NCBI GenBank assembly: GCA_963799975.1
Contig: CAWCZF010000001.1
Span: 310,001 to 374,000, forward strand
Length of the DNA: 64,000 nucleotides
DNA from: Actinoallomurus sp963799975
GTDB taxonomy: Bacteria > Actinomycetota > Actinomycetes > Streptosporangiales > Streptosporangiaceae
Reading direction: 5' to 3'
The notes beneath the pieces were generated by a model. It searched no databases and was not told the DNA's origin. It saw nothing but the letters and a program-made list of their open reading frames with translations. Positions 8,622-17,048 of this stretch are shown here, piece after piece. The translations under genes were made by a program, and so were the position numbers. The stretch's first letter is position 1. Every line of letters begins with the position of its first letter.

Positions 8622-9361
8622 GCGAACGGCCCCAGTCGTACGCCGGCCCGCTCCAGCATCGTGCGAACGGACCGCGCGAGTTCGACCGCGCCCGGTGTGT
8701 CGCCGTGGACGCAGATCGACCGGGCGTCCACCCGTACCTCCGAGCCGTCGGTGGCCTCGGCCGTGCCGTCGACCGCCATCCGCAGCGCGCGCGCCGCGAC
8801 CGCGTGCGGGTCCTCGATCACCGCTCCCGGTTCACGACGCGAGACGAGGGTGCCCTCAGGCGTGTACGCACGGTCCGCGAAGCACTCGTTCACGACCGTC
8901 AACTCCCCGGCCTCGTGCAGCGCCGAGCCCGCCAGCGTGAGCACCGGAAGCGTACGGTCGTACGCCGTGACGGCGGCGGCGACGGCGGACGCCTGCACGG
9001 GATCGCGCACGATGCGGTTGTACAGCGCGCCGTGTGGCTTCACGTAGCGCACCCGCCCGCCTTCAGCGCGCGCGATGCCGTCGAGCGCGGCGATCTGGTA
9101 CAGCACCTCTGCCGTGAGCTCCTCCGTGGGCACGTCCATCTCCCGCCGCCCGAACCCCGCCAGGTCCCGGTACGAAACCTGCGCCCCGATCGTCACGCCG
9201 CGCTCCACGGCGGCCGCGCACGTACGCCGGATGATCAGCGGATCCCCGGCGTGGAACCCGCACGCGACGTTCGCGCTCGTGACGACGGACAGCAGCGCGA
9301 GGTCGTCGCCGAGCCGCCACGGCCCGAAGCCCTCGCCCAGGTCCGCGTTGAGGTCGATCAT
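8618..9361 (-). CDS. pxpA: 5-oxoprolinase subunit A (LamB/YcsF family)
   Basis: A 247-residue LamB/YcsF protein. The start MIDLNADLGEGFGPW and the motifs SANVACGFHAGDP, YVKPHGALYN and VNECFADRAYTPEGTLVSR are diagnostic. PxpA works with PxpBC to hydrolyse 5-oxo-L-proline, a damage product of glutamine and glutamate, to glutamate. Length matches the family (about 250 aa). The ATG at 9361 overlaps the stop of the preceding DUF1445 gene by 4 nt, so the operon has four coupled genes. Confidence 0.95.
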   Translation of the reverse strand: MIDLNADLGEGFGPWRLGDDLALLSVVTSANVACGFHAGDPLIIRRTCAAAVERGVTIGAQVSYRDLAGFGRREMDVPTEELTAEVLYQIAALDGIARAEGGRVRYVKPHGALYNRIVRDPVQASAVAAAVTAYDRTLPVLTLAGSALHEAGELTVVNECFADRAYTPEGTLVSRREPGAVIEDPHAVAARALRMAVDGTAEATDGSEVRVDARSICVHGDTPGAVELARSVRTMLERAGVRLGPFA

Positions 9362-10164
9362 TGGATCAGGTTCTCATCCGTTCGGTCGGTGATGAGCATC
9401 CGTCCGGGGGAGTGGGTGATGACGAACGGCGCCTCGCTCGCCATCATCACGGCCTGCGGGGTCACCCCGCACGCCCAGAACACCGGCACGTCGCCCGGCT
9501 CGATCCGTACGGCGTCCCCGAAGTCGGGCCGGTCGAGCGACGCGATGCCCAGGTCGGCAGGGTCGCCGGCGTGTATGGGCGCACCGTGCGCGAGGGGATG
9601 GCGTGCGGTGACGCCCGCCGCGGTGCCGACCAGGTCGGACGGGATCGGCCGCATGGAGACGACGAGCGGCCCGGCGAGGCGCCCGGCCGGCCGGCACTGG
9701 AGCGACGTCACGTACATCGGCACGTTGCGGCCCTGCTCGATGTGGCGCAGCGGTACGCCGGCGGTGGCGAGGGCCGCCTCGAAGGTGAAGCTGCAGCCGA
9801 GCAGCAGGGCGACCATGTCGTCTCGCCAGTACTCGGTGACATCTGGAACCTCGGCGACGAGCCGCCCGTGCTCGTACACCCGGTAGGCGGGCAGGTCGGT
9901 ACGCAGGTCGGCGGCCGCGATGGTGTGGACCCGAGGATCTCCGGGGTCGGTGACCTCGAGCAGCGGGCACGGCTCCGGGTTGCGGATGGCGAAGAGCAGC
10001 GCGTCGAAGGCCAGGTCACGCGGCACGGCGAGGAGGTTCGCCTGCACGTAACCCCGGCACCAGCCACTCGTCGTGTCGGGCATCTGTCCGGTGCGGAAGA
10101 CCTCACGCGCCTGAGAGGGAGTGAGAATGCCGGGTTGCTCCAGAGCGGTCATGGAACACGTCAT
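9358..10164 (-). CDS. Putative hydro-lyase, DUF1445 (D-glutamate cyclase-like)
   Basis: A 268-residue protein of the DUF1445/YcsI family. Typical blocks are SGWCRGYVQANLLAVPRDLA, a middle segment with LLGCSFTFEAAL and GRNVPMYVTSLQC, and the end DVPVFWACGVTPQAVMMAS. The family is annotated as putative hydro-lyase. In the mammalian D-glutamate cyclase a DUF1445 domain is fused to another domain, which suggests chemistry on D-glutamate or 5-oxoproline; that link is inference here. ATG 10164 and 10152 are both possible and no strong ribosome site separates them; the frame open to 10566 is antisense to another gene and not used. It is the first gene of the pxp operon. Confidence 0.85.
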   Translation of the reverse strand: MTCSMTALEQPGILTPSQAREVFRTGQMPDTTSGWCRGYVQANLLAVPRDLAFDALLFAIRNPEPCPLLEVTDPGDPRVHTIAAADLRTDLPAYRVYEHGRLVAEVPDVTEYWRDDMVALLLGCSFTFEAALATAGVPLRHIEQGRNVPMYVTSLQCRPAGRLAGPLVVSMRPIPSDLVGTAAGVTARHPLAHGAPIHAGDPADLGIASLDRPDFGDAVRIEPGDVPVFWACGVTPQAVMMASEAPFVITHSPGRMLITDRTDENLIQ

Positions 10165-10217
10165 TCCCGCTAAGGGGTGATGCAGGCTGCACGACCGGGC
10201 CCAAATCGCCCGTGTGC

Positions 10218-10994
10218 TCAGTCGCGGCGCGCCACGAAGAGCGTCTGCGCCGCGCTGCCGAAGTCGCCCCGCTCGTCGTACAGGCGTGTACGGCACAGGC
10301 CGCTGCCGGCCGCCCCGACCGTCGTGGCCGCGTCCAGGCACGTCCACTCTCCGGCCTGCGGACGGAGGAGGTGCATCGTGAAGTCCACGTTGGAGAAGGT
10401 GTACGCGGCGAAGCTCAGCTCGGAGCTGATACCGCTGGCCGTGTCCGCGACTCCGGCCACCCGTTGCAGGGCAGAGGGCTCCTCGTCGGGCAGTACCGGC
10501 ACCGCTAGCCGGGTCCACAGCACCGCCGGGCCGTTCAGCAGGAACCCGCCCTCGGCGAAGCGCCACTCGAGCGCGTGGAAGTACCCGAAGTCCGGCAGCG
10601 GCGGCTCGGTCACCGCGGTGTCGGGCATGGGCAGCCGCGCGGCGGTGGTCTCCGACGCGATCGCCTCAGTGTCGGCGCGACGCAGCCGCCAGGCGCGCGC
10701 GTACGCGACCGGCCGTCCCATCGCGACCATCTCCGCGGCGACGCTCTGCACCCTCCGCCCGGGCCGTACGACCTCGGTGTGCACGGTGACCTCGCCGATC
10801 GGGATCGGTCCCAGGATGTCGATCGCGAGCTGGGAGACGGCCATGTCCGGCTGCGGGTCGGTGAGCTCGAGTTCGCGCGTCAGGAGCGCGGCGGGCGGGC
10901 TGCCGTGCTGGTGCCGCGGGTCCCACGGTCCCTGCGTCAGCTCGGTCGACTGGTACCGTCCGTCACCGAGCGGACGATAGAGGCTGTCGGCCAT
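10218..10994 (-). CDS. Thioesterase family protein (double hotdog, TesB-like)
   Basis: A 258-residue acyl-CoA thioesterase-like protein of the TesB/4HBT_3 type with two hotdog repeats. The N-terminal hotdog includes HQHGSPPAALLTRELEL and the helix-strand SQLAIDILGPIPIGEVTVHT, followed by RRVQSVAAEMVAMGRPVAYA. The second half contains ISSELSFAAYTFSNVDFTMH and ends CRTRLYDERGDFGSAAQTLF, a pattern common in actinobacterial members. Likely role: hydrolysis of an acyl-CoA in lipid or polyketide metabolism; substrate unknown. The start has GAAGGGAC upstream. It is not coupled to its neighbours. Confidence 0.85.
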   Translation of the reverse strand: MADSLYRPLGDGRYQSTELTQGPWDPRHQHGSPPAALLTRELELTDPQPDMAVSQLAIDILGPIPIGEVTVHTEVVRPGRRVQSVAAEMVAMGRPVAYARAWRLRRADTEAIASETTAARLPMPDTAVTEPPLPDFGYFHALEWRFAEGGFLLNGPAVLWTRLAVPVLPDEEPSALQRVAGVADTASGISSELSFAAYTFSNVDFTMHLLRPQAGEWTCLDAATTVGAAGSGLCRTRLYDERGDFGSAAQTLFVARRD

Positions 10995-11120
10995 TCGAGT
11001 CCCTTCACCGCGTACCGCCGCCCGTACGTGGGCGAACGGGCGCGTCCCAGTTCTCTACCATGATTTCGGTCGCAAGGGTACGAACGCCCGCGCCGCGTCC
11101 GAAATCCGCTCCGGCCGAGG

Positions 11121-12614
11121 TCACACCTCGTCGCGCAGTCCCCGCAGCGCGGACCGCAGCGCACGAGGGTCGTCGCCCACCTCGTCCAGAACCGCCATGA
11201 GCCGGTGCAGGATGTCGTGGCGGTCGTGGCCCTTGTCGAGCAGATATTCGGCGATCGTCCACAGTTGCGGCGGATCGCCGTTCCACAGCCGCCGCGCGAG
11301 ACGAAGGTGCGTCTCGATGTGCGTCCAGTCGGCGTCCGGGTGCTCGAACTCCAGCAGCAGCCGCCGGTCATGGTCGTCGGCCGGGTCCAGCCGGGTGAGG
11401 TCGATGTCGGCGTTGCCGGCGGTGAGGAACGGGAACGCGAACGCCCTGCGGGCGAGCGCCTCCAGGTCGCCGTCCGGCAGCAGCCGCTCGACCAGCTCGC
11501 GGTCCAGGCCGAACGTCGTCGGGTCGCGGTACGCCTGGGCGAACTTCCCCGTGATGTCCCAGACCTTGTCGAGGGTCTGGCGTACGCCTTCCTCGTGCAG
11601 GCGGGTCCGGTTGCTCGCCCAGCGAACCCATGCCGCCAGTACGTGCGGCATCGCGTCCTGCTCGCCGGGGGAGAGCATCACCTTGCGCGGCAGCCAGTGC
11701 AGCAGGAACGTCTCACACTTGATCGGGCTGACCCGCAGCGGGCGGCCGAAGTCGGTGTCGCAGCCGTAGTCGATGATGCGGTCGACGCACCGGCTCGCCG
11801 CCGAGCGGTCCGACAGCCCCTCCGCCTCGTCGGAGGCGAGGAACTGCGCCGCGATGGTCGCGCGCCGGTCGCGGCTGTGCACCGGAGGAGCGGGCCGCCG
11901 CCCGCCGGGCGGCAGCGCGCGCATCCGTGCTCGCAGGAACGCGTGGTAGGCGCCGAAGGTCTCCCTGACCGGCGGATCCTCGATGTCGTCGGTGACCGCG
12001 AGAGCCTTCTCCAGCAGCGCGCGTGCGCGGCTCGCCGGGATCGCCTCGAAGCACATCAGCGGGTTTTCCTCGGCCTCCTGGCGGCAGTAGCCGAGCAGCT
12101 TCTCCACCTGCGAGGACACCCACGCGTCGACCACCATGCCGCGCTCGTTGTAGTCGACCACGACGACCAGGGCGTGGTGCTCCTCGCCGCCGTAGGTATA
12201 GGTACACACGATCGAGTCCTGGTCGCCGTACACGTCGCGCGAGACGAAGCACTCGTCCGGCACCACCATGCCGACCCGGCCGGCCCATCCCGGACGGGCG
12301 ACACCAGCCTCCATGAGTGGCAGGGCGGCGCGTTCGGCCTTGGCCGCCTGACGAGGCGTGCCGAGGTAGGCGATGCCGGTGAGCAGCGCGAGCGCGGCCG
12401 GCGTACGCGCACGCGCCGCGTGCTCGACCAGCGTCTCGCCGACGACCTCCTCGACATCGTCGTGCACCAGTCGCTTGCCCCACCACGTGCCGAGCATCTC
12501 GCTCACGATGAGCTCGGCGTCGAGCGGGCTGCGTACGGCCAGCAGCTCGCGGGCGGCACGGAGCATCTCGAAGAAGACGGCGTCATCGGGGGGCTGCGTG
12601 CGGCGTCGCGTCAT
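11121..12614 (-). CDS. Large conserved-looking protein of unknown function, 497 aa
   Basis: I do not recognise a characterised family. The protein is soluble and rich in Arg, Glu and Leu, with no membrane segment or signal. The first ~200 residues contain EMLGTWWGKRLVHDDVEEVV and a strand-rich core (GDQDSIVCTYTYGGEEHHALVVVVDYNE). The second half is helical, with TFLLHWLPRKVML and AHVLAAWVRWASNRT-like stretches ending in short helices. Single-copy actinobacterial proteins of this size and composition are often annotated only as hypothetical. Strong third-position G/C across all 497 codons supports a real gene. No ribosome site is clear before ATG 12614, so a leaderless transcript is possible. 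Confidence 0.75.
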   Translation of the reverse strand: MTRRRTQPPDDAVFFEMLRAARELLAVRSPLDAELIVSEMLGTWWGKRLVHDDVEEVVGETLVEHAARARTPAALALLTGIAYLGTPRQAAKAERAALPLMEAGVARPGWAGRVGMVVPDECFVSRDVYGDQDSIVCTYTYGGEEHHALVVVVDYNERGMVVDAWVSSQVEKLLGYCRQEAEENPLMCFEAIPASRARALLEKALAVTDDIEDPPVRETFGAYHAFLRARMRALPPGGRRPAPPVHSRDRRATIAAQFLASDEAEGLSDRSAASRCVDRIIDYGCDTDFGRPLRVSPIKCETFLLHWLPRKVMLSPGEQDAMPHVLAAWVRWASNRTRLHEEGVRQTLDKVWDITGKFAQAYRDPTTFGLDRELVERLLPDGDLEALARRAFAFPFLTAGNADIDLTRLDPADDHDRRLLLEFEHPDADWTHIETHLRLARRLWNGDPPQLWTIAEYLLDKGHDRHDILHRLMAVLDEVGDDPRALRSALRGLRDEV

Positions 12615-12865
12615 GCAGTCTCACCACGCGAGAGCCGGCGTTGGCCGGTGCGCGGCGCCCATGTCGGTTCGCTCATACGGGAGACCTCGCAGTGAAGCCG
12701 GCTCGGGCGCGCCATGAGATGCGGCTGCATCACCGACATCAGCGGGGCTCGCGCGCCCAGCGGCTCGCGCAGGTCGCTCACGTGGCTACCTTTTCGCAAT
12801 ACGTCCCAGGGCGTGGCCGGAGGCGGCGCCCAAGGGAAAAGTGGTCCGGTGTCCGGCCACTTACC

Positions 12866-13117
12866 CTACTCGCCCGAAGAAGGTTCGGCTCGACGTGCGG
12901 AGGGCGGTTCGGACTTGACCATGCTCAGGAGATGCTCGCGCGCGACGACCTCGACGAGTCGCGGAGTGAGGTCCACGCCCAGATGCCGCCCGCGCAACTC
13001 GACGTCCTCGACACAGCGCTCCACCGCTTCGGGGGGCAGCTCGGCGAAGTCCCGGTGCAGTCGTCTCACCATCGATGAGGGAACCTCGAGCCGCCAGACG
13101 AGCTGGGTCGGGGACAT
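12866..13117 (-). CDS. Small three-helix-bundle dimerisation domain-like protein, 83 aa
   Basis: A small helical protein. The core VRRLHRDFAELPPEAVERCV followed by VDLTPRLVEVVAREHL matches the pattern of actinobacterial 'three-helix bundle dimerization domain' proteins (roughly: hydrophobic helix, a P-x-x-x-V turn, second helix, and a third helix with V-x-x-x-AR). That assignment is from memory and only moderately sure. ATG 13117 is preferred over 13171 because GGAGGG lies 9 nt upstream of it (13127-13132). Function is unknown; such domains probably mediate self-association. It stands alone. Confidence 0.6.
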   Translation of the reverse strand: MSPTQLVWRLEVPSSMVRRLHRDFAELPPEAVERCVEDVELRGRHLGVDLTPRLVEVVAREHLLSMVKSEPPSARRAEPSSGE

Positions 13118-13230
13118 GACCGACCACCCTCCGCTTAATACGAAATAGTCTTGGAAATCATGGCAATTCACGCCAGCGCCATGGCTCCGAATCTCGGCTT
13201 TCCCCGTCAGGGTGTCAAGACGTCAGAGTG

Positions 13231-13857
13231 TCAAGACTTCTCTGAGACGCGCTCACGCTCGTCGTGCTCGTCGAGCCAGGCCGCATGGTGCCGGGCGGCC
13301 CAGTCCTCCCGTACGTGCCCGCGGAAGATGCCGCGGAGCGCGCCCGGGTCGCGCAGCGCGTACCAGAGATGGCCGGCCACGACCACGAAGATCGCGTAGA
13401 ACAGCCAGTCGTGCACGAACGTCGCACCGGCGCGCAGGTAGTCGGGCCAGGGGTCCGGGAAGGCGAGCATGGTCCCGGTGCCGAGCATCACCAGGATCGC
13501 ACCGCCGACGAACGCGGCGTTGAGCTTCTGGCCGGCGTTGTACTTTCCGACCGGGTGGATCCCGCGCCCGCTGACCGTGGCGCGCCGGTCCTTGCCGCGC
13601 AGCCAGTCCCAGTCGGCGGGGGAGAACCGGTTCAGCCGACTCAGGTCATCGCGTACGGAACGCGAGAGCCAGCCCAGCAGCACCGGCGCCGGCAGGCCGA
13701 AGCCGGCATAGATATGGATCAGCCGGATCAGGTGACGGCGTCCGACCGTCTCGGCGAGCGAGGGTATGTAGAGCACCGCCGCGGTCGCGAGGCAGACCAG
13801 CATCAGCGTTCCCGTCGCGTGGTGAACCCACCGCGCGGTGCGCGTGAAGCGGATCAC
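13231..13857 (-). CDS. Cytochrome b/b6-type membrane subunit of the adjacent molybdoenzyme
   Basis: A 208-residue integral membrane protein with about four hydrophobic helices. It starts VIRFTRTARWVHHATGTLML and carries heme-ligand-type histidines in helix 1 (WVHHATG), helix 2 (IRLIHIYAG) and the last helices (GATFVHDWLFYAIFVVVAGHLW). This resembles the cytochrome b561/formate dehydrogenase gamma family. GTG 13857 overlaps the stop of the upstream molybdopterin oxidoreductase (GTGA), so the two are translated together. The frame continues upstream into that gene, but the extension is its shadow. Likely role: passing electrons between the quinone pool and the molybdenum enzyme, by analogy with MsrPQ. 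Confidence 0.85.
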   Translation of the reverse strand: MIRFTRTARWVHHATGTLMLVCLATAAVLYIPSLAETVGRRHLIRLIHIYAGFGLPAPVLLGWLSRSVRDDLSRLNRFSPADWDWLRGKDRRATVSGRGIHPVGKYNAGQKLNAAFVGGAILVMLGTGTMLAFPDPWPDYLRAGATFVHDWLFYAIFVVVAGHLWYALRDPGALRGIFRGHVREDWAARHHAAWLDEHDERERVSEKS

Positions 13858-14543
13858 GACCCGTATCCGTTCGAGTGCCCGACCCAGCCGTCCACGTCGT
13901 ACCCGCGAGTCTCCCAGTACCCCGGCTTGACCTTGTCCACCAGTTCGATGCCGCCGAGCCACTTGGTCGACTTGTAGCCGTACATCGGCGCGACGTACAT
14001 CCGGACCGGCCCCCCGTGATTGTGGCTCACCGGCCCGCCCAGCATGCTGGTCGCCACGATCACGTCGCGGCGGCGCGCCTGCTCGAGCGTGAGGCTCTCG
14101 GTGTACTCGCCGTCGAACGAGGTGAACTTGACTCCGCGCGCGGCAGGGGACACGCCGACCGCGTCGAGCAGGTCGGGCAGCGCCACGCCCGCCCACGCGA
14201 CCTTCTGGACGCTCCAGCCGGTGACACAGTGGAACGTGTCGGTCATCCGGGTCTGCGGGAGGGCGGTCTGGAGCTCGGCGAAGCTGAAGTCGCGCGGGTG
14301 CTGGACCAGGCCACGCACCCGAAGGTGGTAGTCGGCCGGGGCGATGCGCTTCACCGGCCCCGTCACGGTGTAGAAACGGAACCCGCCGGCCGCCGGAACG
14401 ATGCCGGAGATGCCTGAACTGACCGGGCCGAGCGCCCGGTTCACCCCGCTCTGCAGTCGCGAGCCCGCCACGACGCCGATGGCGCCGAGACCGAGCATGC
14501 CGAGCGCGACGCGCCGCCCGACCGGTGATCCTTCGCTGCTCAC
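13854..14543 (-). CDS. Molybdopterin-dependent oxidoreductase (sulfite oxidase/YedY fold)
   Basis: A 229-residue oxidoreductase with the Oxidored_molyb domain. The cysteine expected to bind molybdenum is in FHCVTGWSVQKVAW (Cys about 106), and the motifs GVKFTSFDGEYTESL, GPVSHNHGGPVRMYVAP and KSTKWLGGIEL follow the family order. The N-terminus (SPVGRRVALGMLGLGAIGVV) is a membrane anchor or Tat-like signal with a twin arginine, though lacking a strict S-RR-x-FLK consensus. It is shorter than MsrP, and no dimerisation domain is present. With the overlapping cytochrome b gene it forms a two-gene redox module at the membrane. The substrate is unknown; methionine sulfoxide or another small oxide are candidates. 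Confidence 0.88.
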   Translation of the reverse strand: MSSEGSPVGRRVALGMLGLGAIGVVAGSRLQSGVNRALGPVSSGISGIVPAAGGFRFYTVTGPVKRIAPADYHLRVRGLVQHPRDFSFAELQTALPQTRMTDTFHCVTGWSVQKVAWAGVALPDLLDAVGVSPAARGVKFTSFDGEYTESLTLEQARRRDVIVATSMLGGPVSHNHGGPVRMYVAPMYGYKSTKWLGGIELVDKVKPGYWETRGYDVDGWVGHSNGYGS

Positions 14544-14689
14544 ACCTCTATTCGAGCACTCTCGCGGCGATGCTCCAACGTTTCGCGCCCAATGTCAGCA
14601 AACCGTCATAACTACGCACGAGGAAATTCGCGCGCCTTCTTGGGCGAAATCACGTGCGCCCCGAGTGCCGCCGTCGTAAGCTCCGGCAC

Positions 14690-15861
14690 ATGAAGCGACG
14701 ACATTGATCTTCACCTGAGCAGGGGCTAGCGCGCAGGCTCTACGCCTACGCGTTCCTCGAAGACTTCGTGCTGTTCTACCCGGTGTACGCGGTGTTGTTC
14801 GCCGACTCCGGATTGTCGGCGGCGCAGATCTCCTCGCTGTTCGTGATCTGGTCGGTCACCGGGTTCGCGCTCGACGTGCCGTCGGGCGTGTGGGCGGACG
14901 TCTACTCCAGGCGACGCCTGCTGACGCTCGCACCGGCTCTCACCGCCGCCGGGTACGCGCTCTGGACGTTCCTGCCCACCTATCTCTTCTTCGCCCTTGG
15001 CTTCGTGCTGTGGGGCGCGGGCGGATCCATCCGCTCGGGCGCCCTTCAGGCACTGGTCTACGACGAGCTCGAACACCTCGGAGCGCCGGAGGCGTACGGC
15101 CGCCTCATCGGCCGATCGCAGGCCGCCGGCACGACCGGGATCATGGCGGCGACGGCTCTGGCTTCGCCGGTCATGCACCTGGGCGGCTACCGCGCGGTCG
15201 GGATCGCGAGCGTCGTCGTCGCCCTGCTCGGCGTGCCCGTCGGACGATCCTTCCCCGAGTCCCGCGGCGGCGGCGGGGAGAGGGCGGCGGCGAAGCGCGG
15301 GAGAGTTACACCGGGGTGCTCCGCGAGGGCATCGCCGAGATCCGCGGCACACCGGCCGTGCCGCGCTCCCTGCTCGTCCTGGCGGCCGTCTCCGGCGTGG
15401 ACGCGCTGGACGAGTACGTCCCGCTGCTCGCGCAGGCGACGGGTGCCGGAACCGCTGCGGTTCCGCTGCTCGTCCTCCTGGTCACCGTCGGCGTCGCGGC
15501 CGGCAGCTGGCTAGGCGGCCGTGGCACGCGCCGGGCGGCGCCCGCGCTGGCCGTCGGCGCCGCCTGCCTCGCCGCCGGCGCGGTATCCGGCCGGCCCGCC
15601 GGGCTGGTGCCCGTCGCCGTCGCGTTCGGTGTCTTCCAATGGACGATGGTCGCCGCCGAGATACGCCTGCAGGACCAGATCTCCGATCGTGCGCGGGCGA
15701 CCATCACCTCCATCTCGGGCTTCGGCATCGAGGTCGTGGCGGTGCTGACCTTCGCCGGCTATGCCATGGGCTCCCCGTGGCTCGGCCCGGGACCGCTGTT
15801 CGCGCTCGCCGCCGTCCCGTACGTCGTGATCGCACTGGTCATGCGGCGGCCACGCGAGTAG
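14690..15861 (+). pseudogene. MFS transporter interrupted by a stop codon and a frameshift
   Basis: The pieces of one MFS transporter lie in two frames. Frame 2 gives the N-terminal half (RLYAYAFLEDFVLFYPVYAV through LLGVPVGRSFPESRG, about 15270). Frame 1 gives the C-terminal half from about 15290 (ESYTGVLREGIAEI) to the stop at 15859-15861. The switch lies in a GC-rich run at 15268-15305 and equals a one-base loss or two-base gain. At the 5' end, ATG 14690 is followed after five codons by TGA (14705-14707) in the same frame as the N-terminal half, and no ATG, GTG or TTG restores the first helix. It is either a decayed gene or contains sequencing errors. Confidence 0.75.
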
Positions 15862-15932
15862 TGGACGAGCCTCATGGGACCTGAGTGCAGTGGGACCCGA
15901 ATGCGGCGTGTGACTGAACGCGGCGCGGCCGG

Positions 15933-15970
15933 ACACAGCGCGACCGAAACACAGCGCGACCGAAACACCG
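15933..15970. repeat. 16-bp tandem repeat, about 2.4 copies
   Basis: The 16-bp unit acacagcgcgaccgaa is present twice exactly (15933-15948, 15949-15964) and then partially, in the gap before the HhH-GPD gene. Related degenerate copies precede it from about 15880. No function is evident. Confidence 0.75.
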
Positions 15971-16035
15971 TGTGACCTGAGAGAATGACGGGAGGACGCA
16001 ACCCGTGAGGGACGCAACCCGGAAGGTAGGACGCC

Positions 16036-16614
16036 GTGCCGGTTTCACTGCCCATCGCGCCGGAGGCCAACGACCTGCTCAACCGCAGCCCGCTGGCGCT
16101 GCTCATGGCCATGCTGCTCGACCAGCAGGTGCCGATGGAGAAGGCGTTCAACTCGCCCGCCGACCTCGCCCGCCGCCTCGGGCATGATCCCGAGGCCGAG
16201 GAGATCGCCCGGTACGATCCGGAGGCCCTGGTCGCGATCTTCAGCGAACGCCCCGCGCTGCACCGTTTCCCCAAGGCGATGGCGGCACGGGTACAGGCGC
16301 TGTGCCAGATCCTCGTCGAGCGTTACGACGGAGACGCCGAGCAGGTCTGGGCCGGCGCGACGACGGGCACGGAGCTGCTGGAGCGCGTCGGCGCGCTGCC
16401 CGGCTTCGGCGAACAGAAGGCCAAGATCTTCGTGTCGCTCCTCGGCAAGCAACTCGGCGTACGCCCGGTGGGCTGGCGCGAGGCGGCCGGCCCCTACGGC
16501 GAGGAGGGCGCGCACCGCTCCGTCGCCGACATCGTGGACGAGGAGTCGCTCGGCAGGGTGCGCAGCTACAAGCAGGAGATGAAGGCGGCCGCGAAGGCCA
16601 AGGGCAAGACCTAG
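16036..16614 (+). CDS. HhH-GPD-type base excision DNA repair family protein
   Basis: A 192-residue protein annotated in actinobacteria as HhH-GPD-type base excision repair protein. The front helices are PLALLMAMLLDQQVPMEKAF, and the helix-hairpin-helix loop is ALPGFGEQKAKIFVSLLGKQ. The Gly/Pro-Asp part typical of HhH-GPD glycosylases is weak, and there is no iron-sulfur cysteine cluster, so glycosylase activity is uncertain. GTG 16036 follows GGAAGGTAGG with suitable spacing. It stands alone, with a gene-free gap after it. Confidence 0.82.
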   Translation: MPVSLPIAPEANDLLNRSPLALLMAMLLDQQVPMEKAFNSPADLARRLGHDPEAEEIARYDPEALVAIFSERPALHRFPKAMAARVQALCQILVERYDGDAEQVWAGATTGTELLERVGALPGFGEQKAKIFVSLLGKQLGVRPVGWREAAGPYGEEGAHRSVADIVDEESLGRVRSYKQEMKAAAKAKGKT

Positions 16615-17048
16615 GACGCGTCCTGCCCCCGGACGGTCATCTCAACGGTCATAAGGTGAATTAGGAATTACCGATATTCACCAACATGCCGTCCGTTATA
16701 TCCGACCGTAGGCGGTAAGGAGGGTGATGCGGGGCCGTACGTGGGGCGTGAGACTCGCCGAGATCGGCGATCTCGCCCGCCGCACTCCTGCTGGCGCTTA
16801 TCATCATCTTTCCTGCCGGGTGCGCGGCCTCCTGCCGCGCAGTCGGCCGGGCGGGTATGGTCGCGTTCTCGCGGCCGGCATAACGATGCCGAACGGGACT
16901 TCCGTCGGCGGTGAACCATCGAGATGATGAAAACCTGACTCCGAGCGGTGTTGTGATGGAGGACGGGAGCGCTAGCCTGCTCCCATTCACCCATAGTGAT
17001 GCGGAAATGCCTAGCAGTAGGGCCAGGCGCGCGACGGAGGTGTCTAGC
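16615..17048. other. 434-bp leader region upstream of the PAS-GAF-SpoIIE gene
   Basis: No gene is supported here. The frame of the phosphatase gene remains open back to 16911, but the added residues are not domain-like and a better ribosome site lies at 17036-17040. A small inverted repeat (GGGAGC 16965-16970 with GCTCCC 16979-16984) sits in the probable leader. An AT-richer part at 16655-16695 may contain the promoter. Confidence 0.45.

Noticed and set aside
12611..12799. A 62-residue minus-strand gene before the unknown 497-aa protein
   Set aside because: Overlaps the start of that gene in another frame and shows no ribosome site or conserved pattern; more likely leader sequence.
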